A stretch of 40,159 nucleotides of DNA, taken from positions 1 through 40,159 of the forward strand of contig CATZIC010000008.1 in assembly GCA_958419945.1 (NCBI GenBank). Reading direction: 5' to 3'. Below are positions 1 through 9,757 of this stretch, piece after piece (within the stretch, counting starts at the first letter, position 1; each line of letters begins with the position of its first letter). Made by a program: the position numbers and the translations under genes. Below the pieces are notes generated by a model. It made no database searches and was not told the origin of the DNA. It saw nothing but the letters and a program-made list of their open reading frames with translations. This DNA comes from an uncultured Clostridia bacterium. GTDB taxonomy: Bacteria; Bacillota; Clostridia; Christensenellales; Borkfalkiaceae.

Positions 1-2987
1 AACTGCCTACCACGCATCCATTGTAACACGTTTCCACGGTATTTGCAAGGGTTTCCGAGAAAATCGTAGTCGCCGATTTCATAAGTATATCTCGAACCGC
101 CCGTGGCTTTCGTTACGCCCGTCAAGCGTCCGGAACTGTACGAATAGGACAGCGAACTGATTTCACCCGATGGATTTCCCGTCGTATAGTTATATGACGT
201 GATTCCCGTGAGATTGCCGAGACTGTCATAACTGTACTTCATCGTCTTTCCCAAACGCTGATTGTTTTCCCTTAACAAGCGGTTTAGCCCGTCGTATTCA
301 TACTTTGTAAGATAGCCTCCGTCTAGTATTCGTACGATATTTCCCAGCTTATCATAGCCGTAGTCCGCCGTTTTGGAATAGTTGGTACCCCTGTATTTGA
401 TACAGGAAACTAATGTCGTTGTTCTGCCGCTCTCACAGACGTCGCTCTGCGCACTCGTCCCACTGATAAACGAATAGGTCTCGGTTACTTCACTCGTTCC
501 GCTTACTCCGCTTCCCACGTTTCCGTTGTCTACGGCACTGCATTGTACCTGCTTTGTTTTTACACGACCAAGATTGTCATACGTGTATTTAACGTTGCCT
601 TCCGGTAACGCTTCGTTTACTACCCTGTTTTGCGGCTTAACGCTACCATCAACCATTTCATAAGTATAATAATATTTCTTTGTCTCTCCGGCAAACGTTA
701 CTTCCTTTTGAGTTAATCGCTCCTGTGCATCCGTTTCTTGAGAGATTTTTCCCGTTCGTGCGCCCGTATATTCTACGGATAAAGGCTTTCCGTTCTCCAA
801 ATAAGAACACGTCATCGTTATGGATGAATCGCTTCCCATGCCCTTGTCAACGACCGTTTTCACGCAACCGTTTTCGTCGTATTCAGCATACTTCAACTCT
901 TCCGCCGCATTGCCGGTGCTTGTACCGATTACTCGAATCACCGAACCGTTTTTATCTAAGATCTGCTTCTCGGTGTACGTTTTATCTGCCGCTACGTTAT
1001 ACTTTATTTGCTCGTAATTATATTCGTCTTCGCTTTTCGCCGTTGCATACTCGCAGGCATCTTTATAACTCGTTTCAGAATAGGTTTTTCCGTTGACCGA
1101 CACTTTGGTCTGTACTCCGAATCCGTCGTATTCGAACGTATATACGGTTTCGCCGTTGTTTACCGCCAGCCGCGTCAGTAAACCGTTTGTAAAATTATAA
1201 TTGTTGCTATGCGTTTCCGTGATATTAGTCGCTTGATTTTCAACTTTTGACGAGACACTCTTCAGCACTCCGTCATCCGAATAGGAATAATCGATCATTT
1301 GTCCGTTCGGCAGCTTTACGCTCTTAAGCCTACCGTATGCTTCGTCATAGGTCGAAGTCGTTTCGAATCCGCTACCCCTTCCGTCTCCGCCGCTTTTGAG
1401 AATATAATTTCCGTCATCCGTATAAGTGGTTATGTCTACGAATACTTCGGAAGGATCCGCATTCAAGGCGATACTTTTTTGCCTATTCATCGTTTCGTTT
1501 CCGAAACCATCGTAGCTTTTTTCGCTCTCTAATTGATAAGCCAAATCCGTAATCTTATACAGGCGTTTGTCCTTGTAATCGAATTTCGTAACGTATATCT
1601 TTCCGTTGAGATCAATCGTCCGCGATTCAGTGATATTGCCGTCAAAATCCGTAAAATATTTTACTCTTGCGCCCGAACCGTCCTCTATGGTAATCGTTTG
1701 CTTCGTCGTAAGCTTTAACTTGGCGAAGGGGACTACTCTGGTTCCGTCCTTCATCAAAAAATAAATCTCGCCTGTATTTCCAAACGCATCAGAGCCCCAA
1801 ATTGCTTTATTCGTAACAGGTTTCCCGTCAAAGAAAATGCTGATATTATTTCCGGAACCCTTAATTTCTTGATACATCATATTTGAGACGTCATCTCTTG
1901 TCAACTTTCCGTCTGTAGATATGTCGTGTCCCTCTGCTACGCCAAAAAAATTTGCCTCCGAATAATGAATCGTTTCTACGTCGGAAATTTTATAATAATT
2001 CCCGTCATGGATAAAATAATCTTCATTTTCCATGGTCTGTTCTTGATATTTGCTTTCCGTAAGCCGAATATCGTCGAAATCCACAGTGCCCGAGTGGTTG
2101 GAATATTCGAGCGTAACTAAAATGTAATCAATGGTTTTGTCTCTGTTTGTTCTGGTCCTGCAAAATCCGACCGCCGAAAATTGCCAATCGGTTTGTGACG
2201 TGTCGAAATTAGCATATTCTGCCTTTTCCGCAAAACCGTCCGTATAAAAGATTTGCGCACTCATACGGAAAGCATTTGATTCGTTAGACGACGTTGTCTC
2301 CTGCGCACGTGCGAAACCCGATAAAACAAACCCCGTTGCGTTTTTACAAACGGATTCAGGTGGATATACTTTCTGCGTTGCGGTCAGCGTATCGAAGTTG
2401 TTTGCAAAACGCAACGTTCTCCCCTCCTCGAGTTCGTCATCCCCTCCGACAAAGATCTCATCACGCCAACCGGTTTCCCAATCGCAAACGGGAGAAATTC
2501 CGTCTACCGTCTCGAAATTTCCGTTTTTCAGTAAATTTTTTGCTTCCGGAGATACAATAAACGCCGAACGACGCTCCCCGTTTTTCAAACTTTCACGTAC
2601 GTTTTCCGCTTCCACTTGAAATAATTTCGGAATTCCACTAGGATATTTCCCTTCCACATACCTACACTTGCATTGCGCCGTTTCGTCGAACAGATAAACC
2701 GTCTTTTTTCCGTCGTTTGTCAAAACGGTCGTTTTATTGCCATAGAAGTCAATTTCGATTTTGTTTCCATTTATTTCAGTACAATTCGTTACCGATCCGT
2801 GCGCTATTTTACTCACGTTCGTGCTTTCCTTTATTAGTACGTGATTAAGCGGCCAAAATTGATACTTAATGCAATATCCCGTCATGTCCCTTGCTGAAAA
2901 AAGATCGCTTGCATATCCGTATTCACTATGATTTCCGTCTTTGTATGTAATCTTCGTAAGATTCGGACCATTGTACGAAAAATTAAG
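1..2987 (-). pseudogene. RHS/YD-repeat protein, continuation after in-frame stop (partial)
   Basis: Translating the minus strand in the same frame as the upstream RHS gene gives a frame with no further stop down to the window edge (about 995 codons). It is the natural continuation of that protein. It resumes with YNGPNLTKITYKDG and later has a stretch resembling a carbohydrate-binding module (LLKNGNFETVDG followed by a W-rich segment), then many YD-type repeats such as YDSLGNLTGI, YDKLGNIVRI and YDGLNRLLREN. It ends in the motif YDFLGNPCKYRG...MRGRQ, typical of the approach to an RHS core. No start codon with a ribosome binding site lies near the break, so independent translation is unlikely. 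The C-terminal core and any variable tip lie outside the window. Whether the gene is dead, read through, or affected by a base-calling error cannot be told here. Confidence 0.75.
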
Positions 2988-5267
2988 TTACTGTGCTCCA
3001 TACGCCCAACTTATCTTCTTTAATACTACGTCGGAAGTATCCGTTATGCTGCTTGTTCCGCTCCCCGAACCGCTGCCAAGATTGCTCAATAAAGCGTATT
3101 CAAATTTGACAAACCTATCTAGCGAATCTTTTATCGAGGCCATTCTCCCCAAACTGTCGTATTGAATAGAATTCATATTGCCGTTGAGGTCCAAAATTTT
3201 TCGCAACCTTCCGTTTTCGTCAAACACCAGGGAATTACCTGCTTTGTCCGTCAACTTATAATTATCAGGATCATACGTTAATCCACGCCCCTGCTCGTCA
3301 CAGATTTCGTAATCCCCCTGTCCGTTAAGATAACTTCGTGAAAGAATAATAGGATTTCCGAGTCCGTCGATATAAATATACTCCGGAGTCATAGCTTTGG
3401 GAATATAATGCCCCGATAATTTCGATTTGTCATTATATTTAACGATATATTGATGGAAATTTGTTTTCCAACCAAGCCCCATGGCTATATTATATGAATA
3501 ACTTGCAAACTGTTCGCCGTCGGGTAAGGTTATTCCCTCCCATTTTGCCCATTTTTTATTGTATATATGTAATAAATTTATCGGCAAACGCTCACCGCCA
3601 AAGTTTACGTCCTCGTGAGTAAAAATAAGGTTTTGCGTATATAGATCGATCATTCCCGTCCCCGCACGCTTCGCGGAGTTTTTTTGTTGCTTATCCGATA
3701 CGATTTCTGCTTGATCGGAGTAGATGATATGTAAACCAATTAAATCATGATTATCTCGATCGACTTCGGATAACTTTTCCAAAGAGGCAAGTTCCATCGA
3801 AGTCAAATGATTTTCTATGTCCTCATCGGAGCTTTGGAGGATAAAACCGTGATTCGTACTTGGATCTTTCACCCATTTTTTCACCAATTTCGTAAGATCG
3901 ATTTTTATGTTCTTATTCTCACTTACTACGCTTGGATTGTCGCCTTTTTCGTATGGTATTCTTGCATACGGGGATGATTTGCACGGCGGAAGATTGTTCC
4001 AAGTTACACTGTTCATCGCCCTAAACCATTCCACATTATTCCCGCTTGAATCGGTAATAGGTCCCGTGATTTCATACACGTCAAAATTATCTTCGTTTCC
4101 TTCGTGTTCGATTAAATAACATCTCAATAGTTGAACGTATGCCTGCTGAATAATTTTTCCCTTAAGGTCTTCCGGTAATGAAAAATGAATCAGACTCTTT
4201 GCACTATAACAGCTGTTATTATCAACAAAATTCCCGACTTTTAAGCAGTTTTGAGTCAAAATTCCATCTTTGCCATTCGATAACACAAACTTACTGTCGG
4301 TTTCAAGTAAACTGGGACCAAAGATGATCATAGGATCGATCACGACGGGAAATTGGCGTTCCTCGGAATTGATCCATTTTTCATCCGCTTTGATTGTAAA
4401 CACGTATTCTCCGAAACAAGCACCATCTTCAAGCTCATAATTTACGTCCTCGCTTCGTTCACCCTTGGCGTCCGTCATATACGGAGCGGGAACGGTAAAT
4501 TGTACTTCCTTTTCCAAAGTCCCTTCGTCGTTAATTTTTTCTATATAAAACTCGAGATTTTTCCCTTCGTCGGAAAGTTGCAAATTCAGATTTTCCGTCT
4601 TTAGAATAAATTCATATTCGTAGTCATCAGACTTTTCTTTTACGATAATATTATCTTTTAAATAACTGCCCGTAAGCACGTATTGAAGGTCTGCGCCTTC
4701 GAAGCAATCACGGAAATACATTTCGCTTTTCCCTGCGAATGCCTGCTTTATCCCGCTTACCGGACTTTTATTTTCAGCAATCGACTCGGTTTTTTTGAAA
4801 AATTTCTTTCCGTGCCTCTGTCCGATTAGCGAAAAAGATAAACCGTAGTTTCCTTTCCTGACCGTAAGCAATTTGTCTTCTGCCAAACTTTTTGCGATTT
4901 TAATTTTCGCCGCACCGCTTTTGTTGCAAAATCCTTTGAAATCTCCGTCTGTGTTATCCTCTGAAAAGCGATTGTCGATCTCCAGAAATTCCCCCTTTTC
5001 TTCGTCGTAATAATTGATTGCCTGCGGACTGATTACGGCTTGATACAATCCGTCACGCCGTTTAAAATGGCGTTCGAATTTGTTGCGACGGGCTACGTTC
5101 TCAAATAGAATTTCGCTGCCTTTTGAATTCTTGAATCTTTCGTTATCGTTGCAATCCGTTTCGGTCGTGTCCATCGTTTCTTCGTTTTCCGATAATACGA
5201 TAGGCTCAACCGTTTCAGTCTTGTCTTGCGCTGTCTTTCTTTTTCCATTCATTTTAATTGTTCCCAT
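2988..5267 (-). CDS. DNRLRE-domain RHS repeat protein, N-terminal 759 residues
   Basis: The ATG is preceded by AAGGAAAAG at good spacing. There is no signal peptide: the N-terminus is hydrophilic and acidic. Residues about 65-320 resemble the N-terminal region of WapA/DNRLRE-type giant proteins (segments such as YYDEEKGEFLEIDNRF and VRKGNYGLSFSL). Residues about 325-545 look like a DNRLRE beta-sandwich domain (S..HFSLPEDLKGK, VTWNNLPP, DLTKLVKKWV, GFILQSSDED). The RHS part begins at about 555 (GTGMIDLYTQNLIF) and reaches the first YD repeats (YDSLGRMASIKDSLDRFVKFEY). The frame ends at a TAA immediately after SWAYGAQ, and homologous sequence continues in the same frame beyond it. It is the last visible gene of the operon, 28 bases after the beta-helix gene. 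RHS proteins are often polymorphic toxins or wall-associated polymers; which applies here is unknown because the C-terminus is missing. Confidence 0.85.
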   Translation of the reverse strand: MGTIKMNGKRKTAQDKTETVEPIVLSENEETMDTTETDCNDNERFKNSKGSEILFENVARRNKFERHFKRRDGLYQAVISPQAINYYDEEKGEFLEIDNRFSEDNTDGDFKGFCNKSGAAKIKIAKSLAEDKLLTVRKGNYGLSFSLIGQRHGKKFFKKTESIAENKSPVSGIKQAFAGKSEMYFRDCFEGADLQYVLTGSYLKDNIIVKEKSDDYEYEFILKTENLNLQLSDEGKNLEFYIEKINDEGTLEKEVQFTVPAPYMTDAKGERSEDVNYELEDGACFGEYVFTIKADEKWINSEERQFPVVIDPMIIFGPSLLETDSKFVLSNGKDGILTQNCLKVGNFVDNNSCYSAKSLIHFSLPEDLKGKIIQQAYVQLLRCYLIEHEGNEDNFDVYEITGPITDSSGNNVEWFRAMNSVTWNNLPPCKSSPYARIPYEKGDNPSVVSENKNIKIDLTKLVKKWVKDPSTNHGFILQSSDEDIENHLTSMELASLEKLSEVDRDNHDLIGLHIIYSDQAEIVSDKQQKNSAKRAGTGMIDLYTQNLIFTHEDVNFGGERLPINLLHIYNKKWAKWEGITLPDGEQFASYSYNIAMGLGWKTNFHQYIVKYNDKSKLSGHYIPKAMTPEYIYIDGLGNPIILSRSYLNGQGDYEICDEQGRGLTYDPDNYKLTDKAGNSLVFDENGRLRKILDLNGNMNSIQYDSLGRMASIKDSLDRFVKFEYALLSNLGSGSGSGTSSITDTSDVVLKKISWAYGAQ

Positions 5268-5295
5268 GTTTTTCTTTTCCTTTTTATTATTTTTT

Positions 5296-6543
5296 TTATT
5301 CTAAAGAACAAATCGCATCTTCCCGATTGCGTGCAATCCGTTCAAATAGATCAGTTTCCGTTATCAAGTCATCCGAACAAACCGTTTCAATTCGGTTATC
5401 GTTGCTATTTTGTTGTAGGACGGCTATAAAATCGTCAGTTTCGATATATTTACAGAACTGATTTCCTCGAATCTCTATTCCTCTTGTGCGATCCAGATAA
5501 ATTCCGAAATCTCGGGCATGCACAATCATATTGTCTGTTATAACGCAACCTTCGACGCTGACTCCGTTTTCACCTTCAACCCAAATTCCGCAGCCGCTGA
5601 ATACTACGTCGGCAGGTTGAAGCGTTTCAAGATAATTTCCCGATACAATGTTGAAGTTACCTCGTATTTCCACCCCACGAGGATTTCGGGAAGTGCCCGT
5701 TAATATATTGTTTCCCACGATATTCCGATTTCCGCTTATCACAACCGTCCTGCCGCATATCGTGTGCGTGGCAAGGATCTTATTTCCCGTGATCGTACAA
5801 TACTGACTGCGGTTTTCAAGCCCAACGCATCTGCCACCCCATTCTCCGACGCAATTATTGCCCGTAAAAATCAAATATTGCCCGTCGTTATAAAATCCGC
5901 AGCTATGAGTGGCTTTTAGTAATTCGCCCTTATTGTGGCAGCCGTTTGCTTTGATATTGTTGTTCTCGCACCGTAAAAAGCGTCCCGTATTGATAACCCC
6001 GAATACTTTTTGTCCGGCACCTTCCCCGTTAAGTTGCGCAAAGATATAATTCCCGTGAATAGAAACCGAATTCGCAAGTTTGTTTTCTATGGCGCAAACT
6101 TGGTTTCCAAAAGGGAATTCATTCGGTAAGACTCGAATATCAAAGCGGCAGTTTTCAATGACCGTCATATCTGCTCCCGAATCGAGCATCGTATTCAATA
6201 ATCCGAAGTTTCTTAGCCCTATAACCGTAACCTGCGTTTCCGAATAAAGCTTGAACCTACAGTTACGGACGATTACGTTTTGCGCTCTGTTATCGAAAAG
6301 AATAATTTTTTGGAACGTATGCCCGCCTTTGTAAATCACCTCGATATCAGTATCTTGAAGCACATAACCAGCCGCACCTTTTAAAACGGTAATAATATTT
6401 AAATCTTGTCGTAAGGTTTCCGATATTTCGATTCTTAATTTTTTCGGAATTTCCAAGTCCGTTTTCAAAACCGTAATTCCGCTTAAAATTGTTTCTTCTA
6501 ACTGCAATATGCGGAAGTCTTTTTCATTTAATACCATAATCAT
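5296..6543 (-). CDS. right-handed parallel beta-helix protein
   Basis: This 415-residue protein is dominated by short beta-helix rungs with N/G-rich turns (ITGNKIL, VISGNRNIVGNNILTG, IRGNFNIVSGNYLE, VITDNMIV, IEIRGNQF), the pattern of the NosD/pectate-lyase-like superfamily. About 90 N-terminal residues form a separate cap (MIMVLNEKDFRILQLEET). No signal peptide or membrane segment is visible, so if it acts outside the cell it needs an unusual route, as does the RHS protein next to it. The start codon overlaps the preceding gene by 20 bases and follows AAAGGATGG. Beta-helix proteins bind or cleave polysaccharides or form tail-spike-like adhesins; I see no catalytic motif that decides between these. 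The fold call is firm, the role is open. Confidence 0.8.
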   Translation of the reverse strand: MIMVLNEKDFRILQLEETILSGITVLKTDLEIPKKLRIEISETLRQDLNIITVLKGAAGYVLQDTDIEVIYKGGHTFQKIILFDNRAQNVIVRNCRFKLYSETQVTVIGLRNFGLLNTMLDSGADMTVIENCRFDIRVLPNEFPFGNQVCAIENKLANSVSIHGNYIFAQLNGEGAGQKVFGVINTGRFLRCENNNIKANGCHNKGELLKATHSCGFYNDGQYLIFTGNNCVGEWGGRCVGLENRSQYCTITGNKILATHTICGRTVVISGNRNIVGNNILTGTSRNPRGVEIRGNFNIVSGNYLETLQPADVVFSGCGIWVEGENGVSVEGCVITDNMIVHARDFGIYLDRTRGIEIRGNQFCKYIETDDFIAVLQQNSNDNRIETVCSDDLITETDLFERIARNREDAICSLE

Positions 6544-7039
6544 CCATCCTTTTTTCGTCTATCGTGATTGCTAAAACGTGCATTAAATCAAAATCGGGCA
6601 GCGTTACGCTATGCACGTATTGATTACCGACGGCGATCCCACAGGCGTATAAAAAATTTTTATTTTTAACGTCATATACGACCGTTTTTCGATTTTTCAA
6701 GATTCTGTCTCTATCGTATACCCAACCAATCGTTTCCATGCCCTTATAGCAAGGAAATTCCAAAAACCGATAGACTGCGCCGCAATCTGTTTCCAACAAT
6801 ACTTGAGCTTTTAATGCGGTCTCTTCGCTGTATCCCAAAAACCAAAGTGTTTCCGCCCGACACCCGATCGGAATTGTTTGTCCTGCGCAAAAGGCGTTAT
6901 TGACTCTTTCATTCCCCTCTATTGAAAATGCAATTCTCTTTCGCATAACGGTTTTGCCGTAGCCGTAATGTTTCCCGATACAAAATAAATCCTCGGCGGA
7001 TGCGTCGTTAAAATAGTTTTTCATTGAACAAGCTCGCAT
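6524..7039 (-). CDS. hypothetical protein, probable beta-sandwich
   Basis: I do not recognise this 171-residue protein. It has alternating hydrophobic and polar stretches suggesting a beta-rich fold (TLWFLGYSEETALKAQVLLE, VYRFLEFPCY, TIGWVYDRDRI, YVHSVTLPDFDLMHVLAITI) and five cysteines but no CxxC pair. The ATG at 7039 follows GGAGGA with 6 bases spacing, which favours it over the internal ATG five codons later. It overlaps the 3' end of the preceding BtrH-like gene by 32 bases and the beta-helix gene by 20 bases, so translation is probably coupled. No signal peptide. A carbohydrate-binding or assembly-factor role would suit its neighbours, but that is speculation. Confidence 0.7.
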   Translation of the reverse strand: MRACSMKNYFNDASAEDLFCIGKHYGYGKTVMRKRIAFSIEGNERVNNAFCAGQTIPIGCRAETLWFLGYSEETALKAQVLLETDCGAVYRFLEFPCYKGMETIGWVYDRDRILKNRKTVVYDVKNKNFLYACGIAVGNQYVHSVTLPDFDLMHVLAITIDEKRMDDYGIK

Positions 7040-7931
7040 AGTATTCCTCCTCCGCTTTGTCGATCGCTTCCTTCTGCTTTAAAAACCGATCGGAATATTG
7101 ACTAAGCCGTATGCGGACATCCACAGGAATCTGTCTACCATCGTATTTTTTGAGAACCGCCCAGATAAGCCGCGCCGTATTGATAAATTCACTGAATATC
7201 CTATAATAATTCTCTTGTCCGTAGCTTTGAAACATTTCCATCACGGGAATGCGCAGCCAGGTTTCTCCTTCAAAGAAAAGACGGTACCCATCAAAATCCG
7301 ACTCGCGATTTTTTAAATCCGTTTGAAAACGTCCGATATAATCTCTTAAAAGCTTGAAGTCATGCGGTTTCTTTCGGATACTTTCATCTTTTTTGCCATC
7401 CGGGGAATACCAATAAAAGGTAAACTTCGTCGGATATTGTTTCCCGTACTCCAAATAGGCACGAAGGATATCGGAATAAAGGATTTCTTTTTTTTCGTAC
7501 TTATAGGATCCCCAATATCGATGGTCGAAAATGAAAAGCCGCTTTTTCTCATCATCATAGCCGTAAATGCAGATATAATGCGGACTGTGTTCTTTTAAAT
7601 AGCAGTCGTTGCGATAGGGAATGTAAAAACTGTCCGTTGCGATAATAATCGGATACCCGTTGTTGATTTTATCTTTTACCGACCGAAATAAATTTACTTC
7701 CTTCTTACGCCTATGCTCACGGATTCCCTCCACCCGATTGTAACGGACAAGATTCTTTTTTACGACCGTTAAATGTCCGTTCTTCATTTTTTTATATTCC
7801 AATATCTGATTGGCAAAATATTTATTCACGTCACCGCCATAGAATTGCACGACGGAAAGAAAAGCTTGATAAAAACAGCTCCTAAACCAGAATTTGTCAA
7901 ACGGTTTTATGTTTTCCAGTATCTTTTTCAT
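7008..7931 (-). CDS. BtrH-N/C39-like cysteine acyltransferase or peptidase candidate
   Basis: The 307-residue protein starts with a papain/C39-like arrangement: C19 in FRSCFYQAFLSVVQFYGG, H118 in SPHYICIYGYDD and D136 in LFIFDHRYW. In BtrH (butirosin biosynthesis) a related N-terminal domain moves an acyl group from a carrier protein onto its acceptor, and C39-like domains cleave leader peptides. The acyl carrier protein gene directly upstream overlaps this one by 35 bases, which favours acyl transfer from a carrier protein over proteolysis. The C-terminal ~120 residues are helical and charged. The start follows a good GGAAGGA site. Family assignment rests on motif pattern only. Confidence 0.65.
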   Translation of the reverse strand: MKKILENIKPFDKFWFRSCFYQAFLSVVQFYGGDVNKYFANQILEYKKMKNGHLTVVKKNLVRYNRVEGIREHRRKKEVNLFRSVKDKINNGYPIIIATDSFYIPYRNDCYLKEHSPHYICIYGYDDEKKRLFIFDHRYWGSYKYEKKEILYSDILRAYLEYGKQYPTKFTFYWYSPDGKKDESIRKKPHDFKLLRDYIGRFQTDLKNRESDFDGYRLFFEGETWLRIPVMEMFQSYGQENYYRIFSEFINTARLIWAVLKKYDGRQIPVDVRIRLSQYSDRFLKQKEAIDKAEEEYYASLFNEKLF

Positions 7932-8181
7932 TTGTTCCTTCCTTTAATTTTTTTTCGACCGCATTTACGAAATCGTTTACGGTTTCCCATGTGTAAATAC
8001 TCAATTCTTCGTCCGAAAACGCAATTCCGAACTTATCCTCGGTTTCTACGATCAGTTCGACAAAGGAAAGACTGTCGATACTTAAATCTTTCCAATTAGC
8101 TGTTCCTTTTATTTCATCGTTATCTGCACAGGCAGCCTTGACGAGATTCAAGACCTCTTTGTTTACGCTCATTGAAATCAT
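7897..8181 (-). CDS. acyl carrier protein (second of two)
   Basis: This is a 94-residue carrier protein with the phosphopantetheine site in IDSLSFVELI (S37) and the usual four-helix pattern ending in WETVNDFVNAVEKKL. The ATG at 8181 overlaps the ligase stop as ATGA. An in-frame ATG three codons later sits 9 bases from GGAG and could be the real start. It lies between an adenylate-forming ligase and a BtrH-like protein, the arrangement expected for a dedicated carrier loaded by one and unloaded by the other. It is unlikely to be the fatty-acid ACP because no fab genes are nearby and a second, different carrier is in the same operon. Confidence 0.9.
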   Translation of the reverse strand: MISMSVNKEVLNLVKAACADNDEIKGTANWKDLSIDSLSFVELIVETEDKFGIAFSDEELSIYTWETVNDFVNAVEKKLKEGTNEKDTGKHKTV

Positions 8182-9527
8182 CTCCGCAATTTTTTTCCGC
8201 TTGCTGTTGTATTTAAGGTCTCTGTTTTTTCGATTCTATCCGGCACCAAGTAAGGCGGAAGATGATTTTCTAAAAAACGTCTTAAATTAGTCCTGTCACA
8301 TACTCCGACGTATCGCAGGATGATTTTTTGTCCGTATCCCGTATCTCTTTCCCCGAAAACAGTACAGTCCTCAACCCCCTCGCAAAGAATAACCTTTTCT
8401 TCGATCTCCGAAGGAAAAATGTTTACGCCAGCCCTAATAATCATATCGTCTTTTCTTCCGTCAATATAGAAATAACCATCTTCGTCGCAATGAGCCAAAT
8501 CACCCGTATTGAGCCAGCCGTCTTTTATTTTTTCGCACGTTGCAGCTTTGTTATTGTAATACCCTTTCATGACGCATGGAGATTTTACGTAAAGTTCTCC
8601 ATCCACGATTTTTAATTTCACGTTGCCAATTGCTTTCCCGACACTACCGGCCTTTCTCGTAAAATCTTCCGGTGTCAAAGCACATATGCGAGGACTGTGT
8701 TCCGTCAATCCGTATACGTTATAAAACTGACTGCCGGGGAACGCATTCGAAAGTATTTTTGCAGTATCGGCAGTTAAAATTTCCCCGCTTGTAACACAGA
8801 TTTTCAGTGGACAAGCAGTTATTTTAGCTCCTTCGAGAAACACTCTGTAACGAAGCGGTGTCCATTCTCCCATACGCTCTTTTAAAGCATTTTCATATTG
8901 AAAATACGCTTCTTTTTCAACGCAATGCGCTAAGGATAAAAACATCGTAGGCGTGGTGCAAAAAACGTCGATCGAATTTTGCTTAAAATAAGCAATCAAC
9001 CGCTTCGGTATAAAGTTTTCTTCGTAAAAATAAATGGTAAGACCATTGCACAGTGCATATAAAAGTTCCCCAGTAATAACGGCGATATGCACAAGCGGGC
9101 GGGCAATGCAGATACGGCTCATATCGGAAACGTCAAAATAACTTGCAATGTATTCGAGGTTGCATATCACGTTTTCGTCCGTCAACATAACGCCTTTGGG
9201 CGATCCCGTAGAACCGCTTGTAAACATTACGAAAGCAACATCTGGATAGCGGGTATTGTCGCCGCACATCTGCTGCCGGATAATTTCTGCCCGTTCTTTT
9301 CCATAATCTTCCGATACGGGAACGGCTACTTTTCCTTTGGCAAGACATTTGATAATTTGATAAGCCTGTTTTTCACGTGTTTTACCCTCGCAAAGTTCTA
9401 ATGTTCCCGTCCTGGAGAAATCCTCGCCGAGTGCGCATAATTCAGCATAAGTTATTCCCAATTGTGCAAACGCAATTTTATCACCGTATTGCAACATTTT
9501 CCCCTTTAAATAATCCCAAAGTTTCAT
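8178..9527 (-). CDS. AMP-forming acyl/aminoacyl ligase (adenylation enzyme)
   Basis: This is an ANL-superfamily enzyme: the P-loop FTSGSTGSPKGV is near residue 103, then NVYGLTEHSP, WLNTGDLAHCDEDGYFYIDGRKDDMI, and a C-terminal lysine in TASGKKLRR. These motifs indicate activation of a carboxylate as acyl-adenylate and transfer to a thiol, here most likely the phosphopantetheine of the flanking carrier proteins. At 449 residues it is short for the family because the N-terminal lobe is abbreviated (only ~100 residues before the P-loop). Substrate cannot be read from sequence. It overlaps both carrier genes by 4 bases (ATGA), so carrier-ligase-carrier is one translational unit. Confidence 0.9.
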   Translation of the reverse strand: MKLWDYLKGKMLQYGDKIAFAQLGITYAELCALGEDFSRTGTLELCEGKTREKQAYQIIKCLAKGKVAVPVSEDYGKERAEIIRQQMCGDNTRYPDVAFVMFTSGSTGSPKGVMLTDENVICNLEYIASYFDVSDMSRICIARPLVHIAVITGELLYALCNGLTIYFYEENFIPKRLIAYFKQNSIDVFCTTPTMFLSLAHCVEKEAYFQYENALKERMGEWTPLRYRVFLEGAKITACPLKICVTSGEILTADTAKILSNAFPGSQFYNVYGLTEHSPRICALTPEDFTRKAGSVGKAIGNVKLKIVDGELYVKSPCVMKGYYNNKAATCEKIKDGWLNTGDLAHCDEDGYFYIDGRKDDMIIRAGVNIFPSEIEEKVILCEGVEDCTVFGERDTGYGQKIILRYVGVCDRTNLRRFLENHLPPYLVPDRIEKTETLNTTASGKKLRR

Positions 9528-9757
9528 GAAAGTTTCTCCGTAATACGCACCAAATCGGCAAGCGTCTTTAATTCCTTGGGTTGCAAATCGTCTGCCCCGA
9601 AACAGATATGGAATTCGTTTTCGATCTCGGCAATCAGTACAACTAATGACAGACTATCCACTCCGCTCTCCGCTAAATTCTCCTCCTCGGACAACTCCGT
9701 TCCAAGCACGTTTTGAGCAAGCTCTTTGACCGATTGTTTTATTTCCTCTCTCGTCAT
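9524..9757 (-). CDS. acyl carrier protein (first of two)
   Basis: The 77-residue carrier protein has its phosphopantetheine serine at S35 in GVDSLSLVVLIAEIENEF. Length and helix pattern are standard. It overlaps the BtrH-like gene upstream and the ligase downstream by 4 bases each. It differs clearly from the other carrier protein in the operon outside the DSL motif, so the two probably carry different groups or serve different partners; with two BtrH-like proteins present, one carrier per transferase is a natural reading. Confidence 0.92.
   Translation of the reverse strand: MTREEIKQSVKELAQNVLGTELSEEENLAESGVDSLSLVVLIAEIENEFHICFGADDLQPKELKTLADLVRITEKLS

Noticed and set aside
5420..5450. GGCTATAAAATCG in the beta-helix gene as a repeat copy
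   Set aside because: The spacing and the right half do not fit the consensus.
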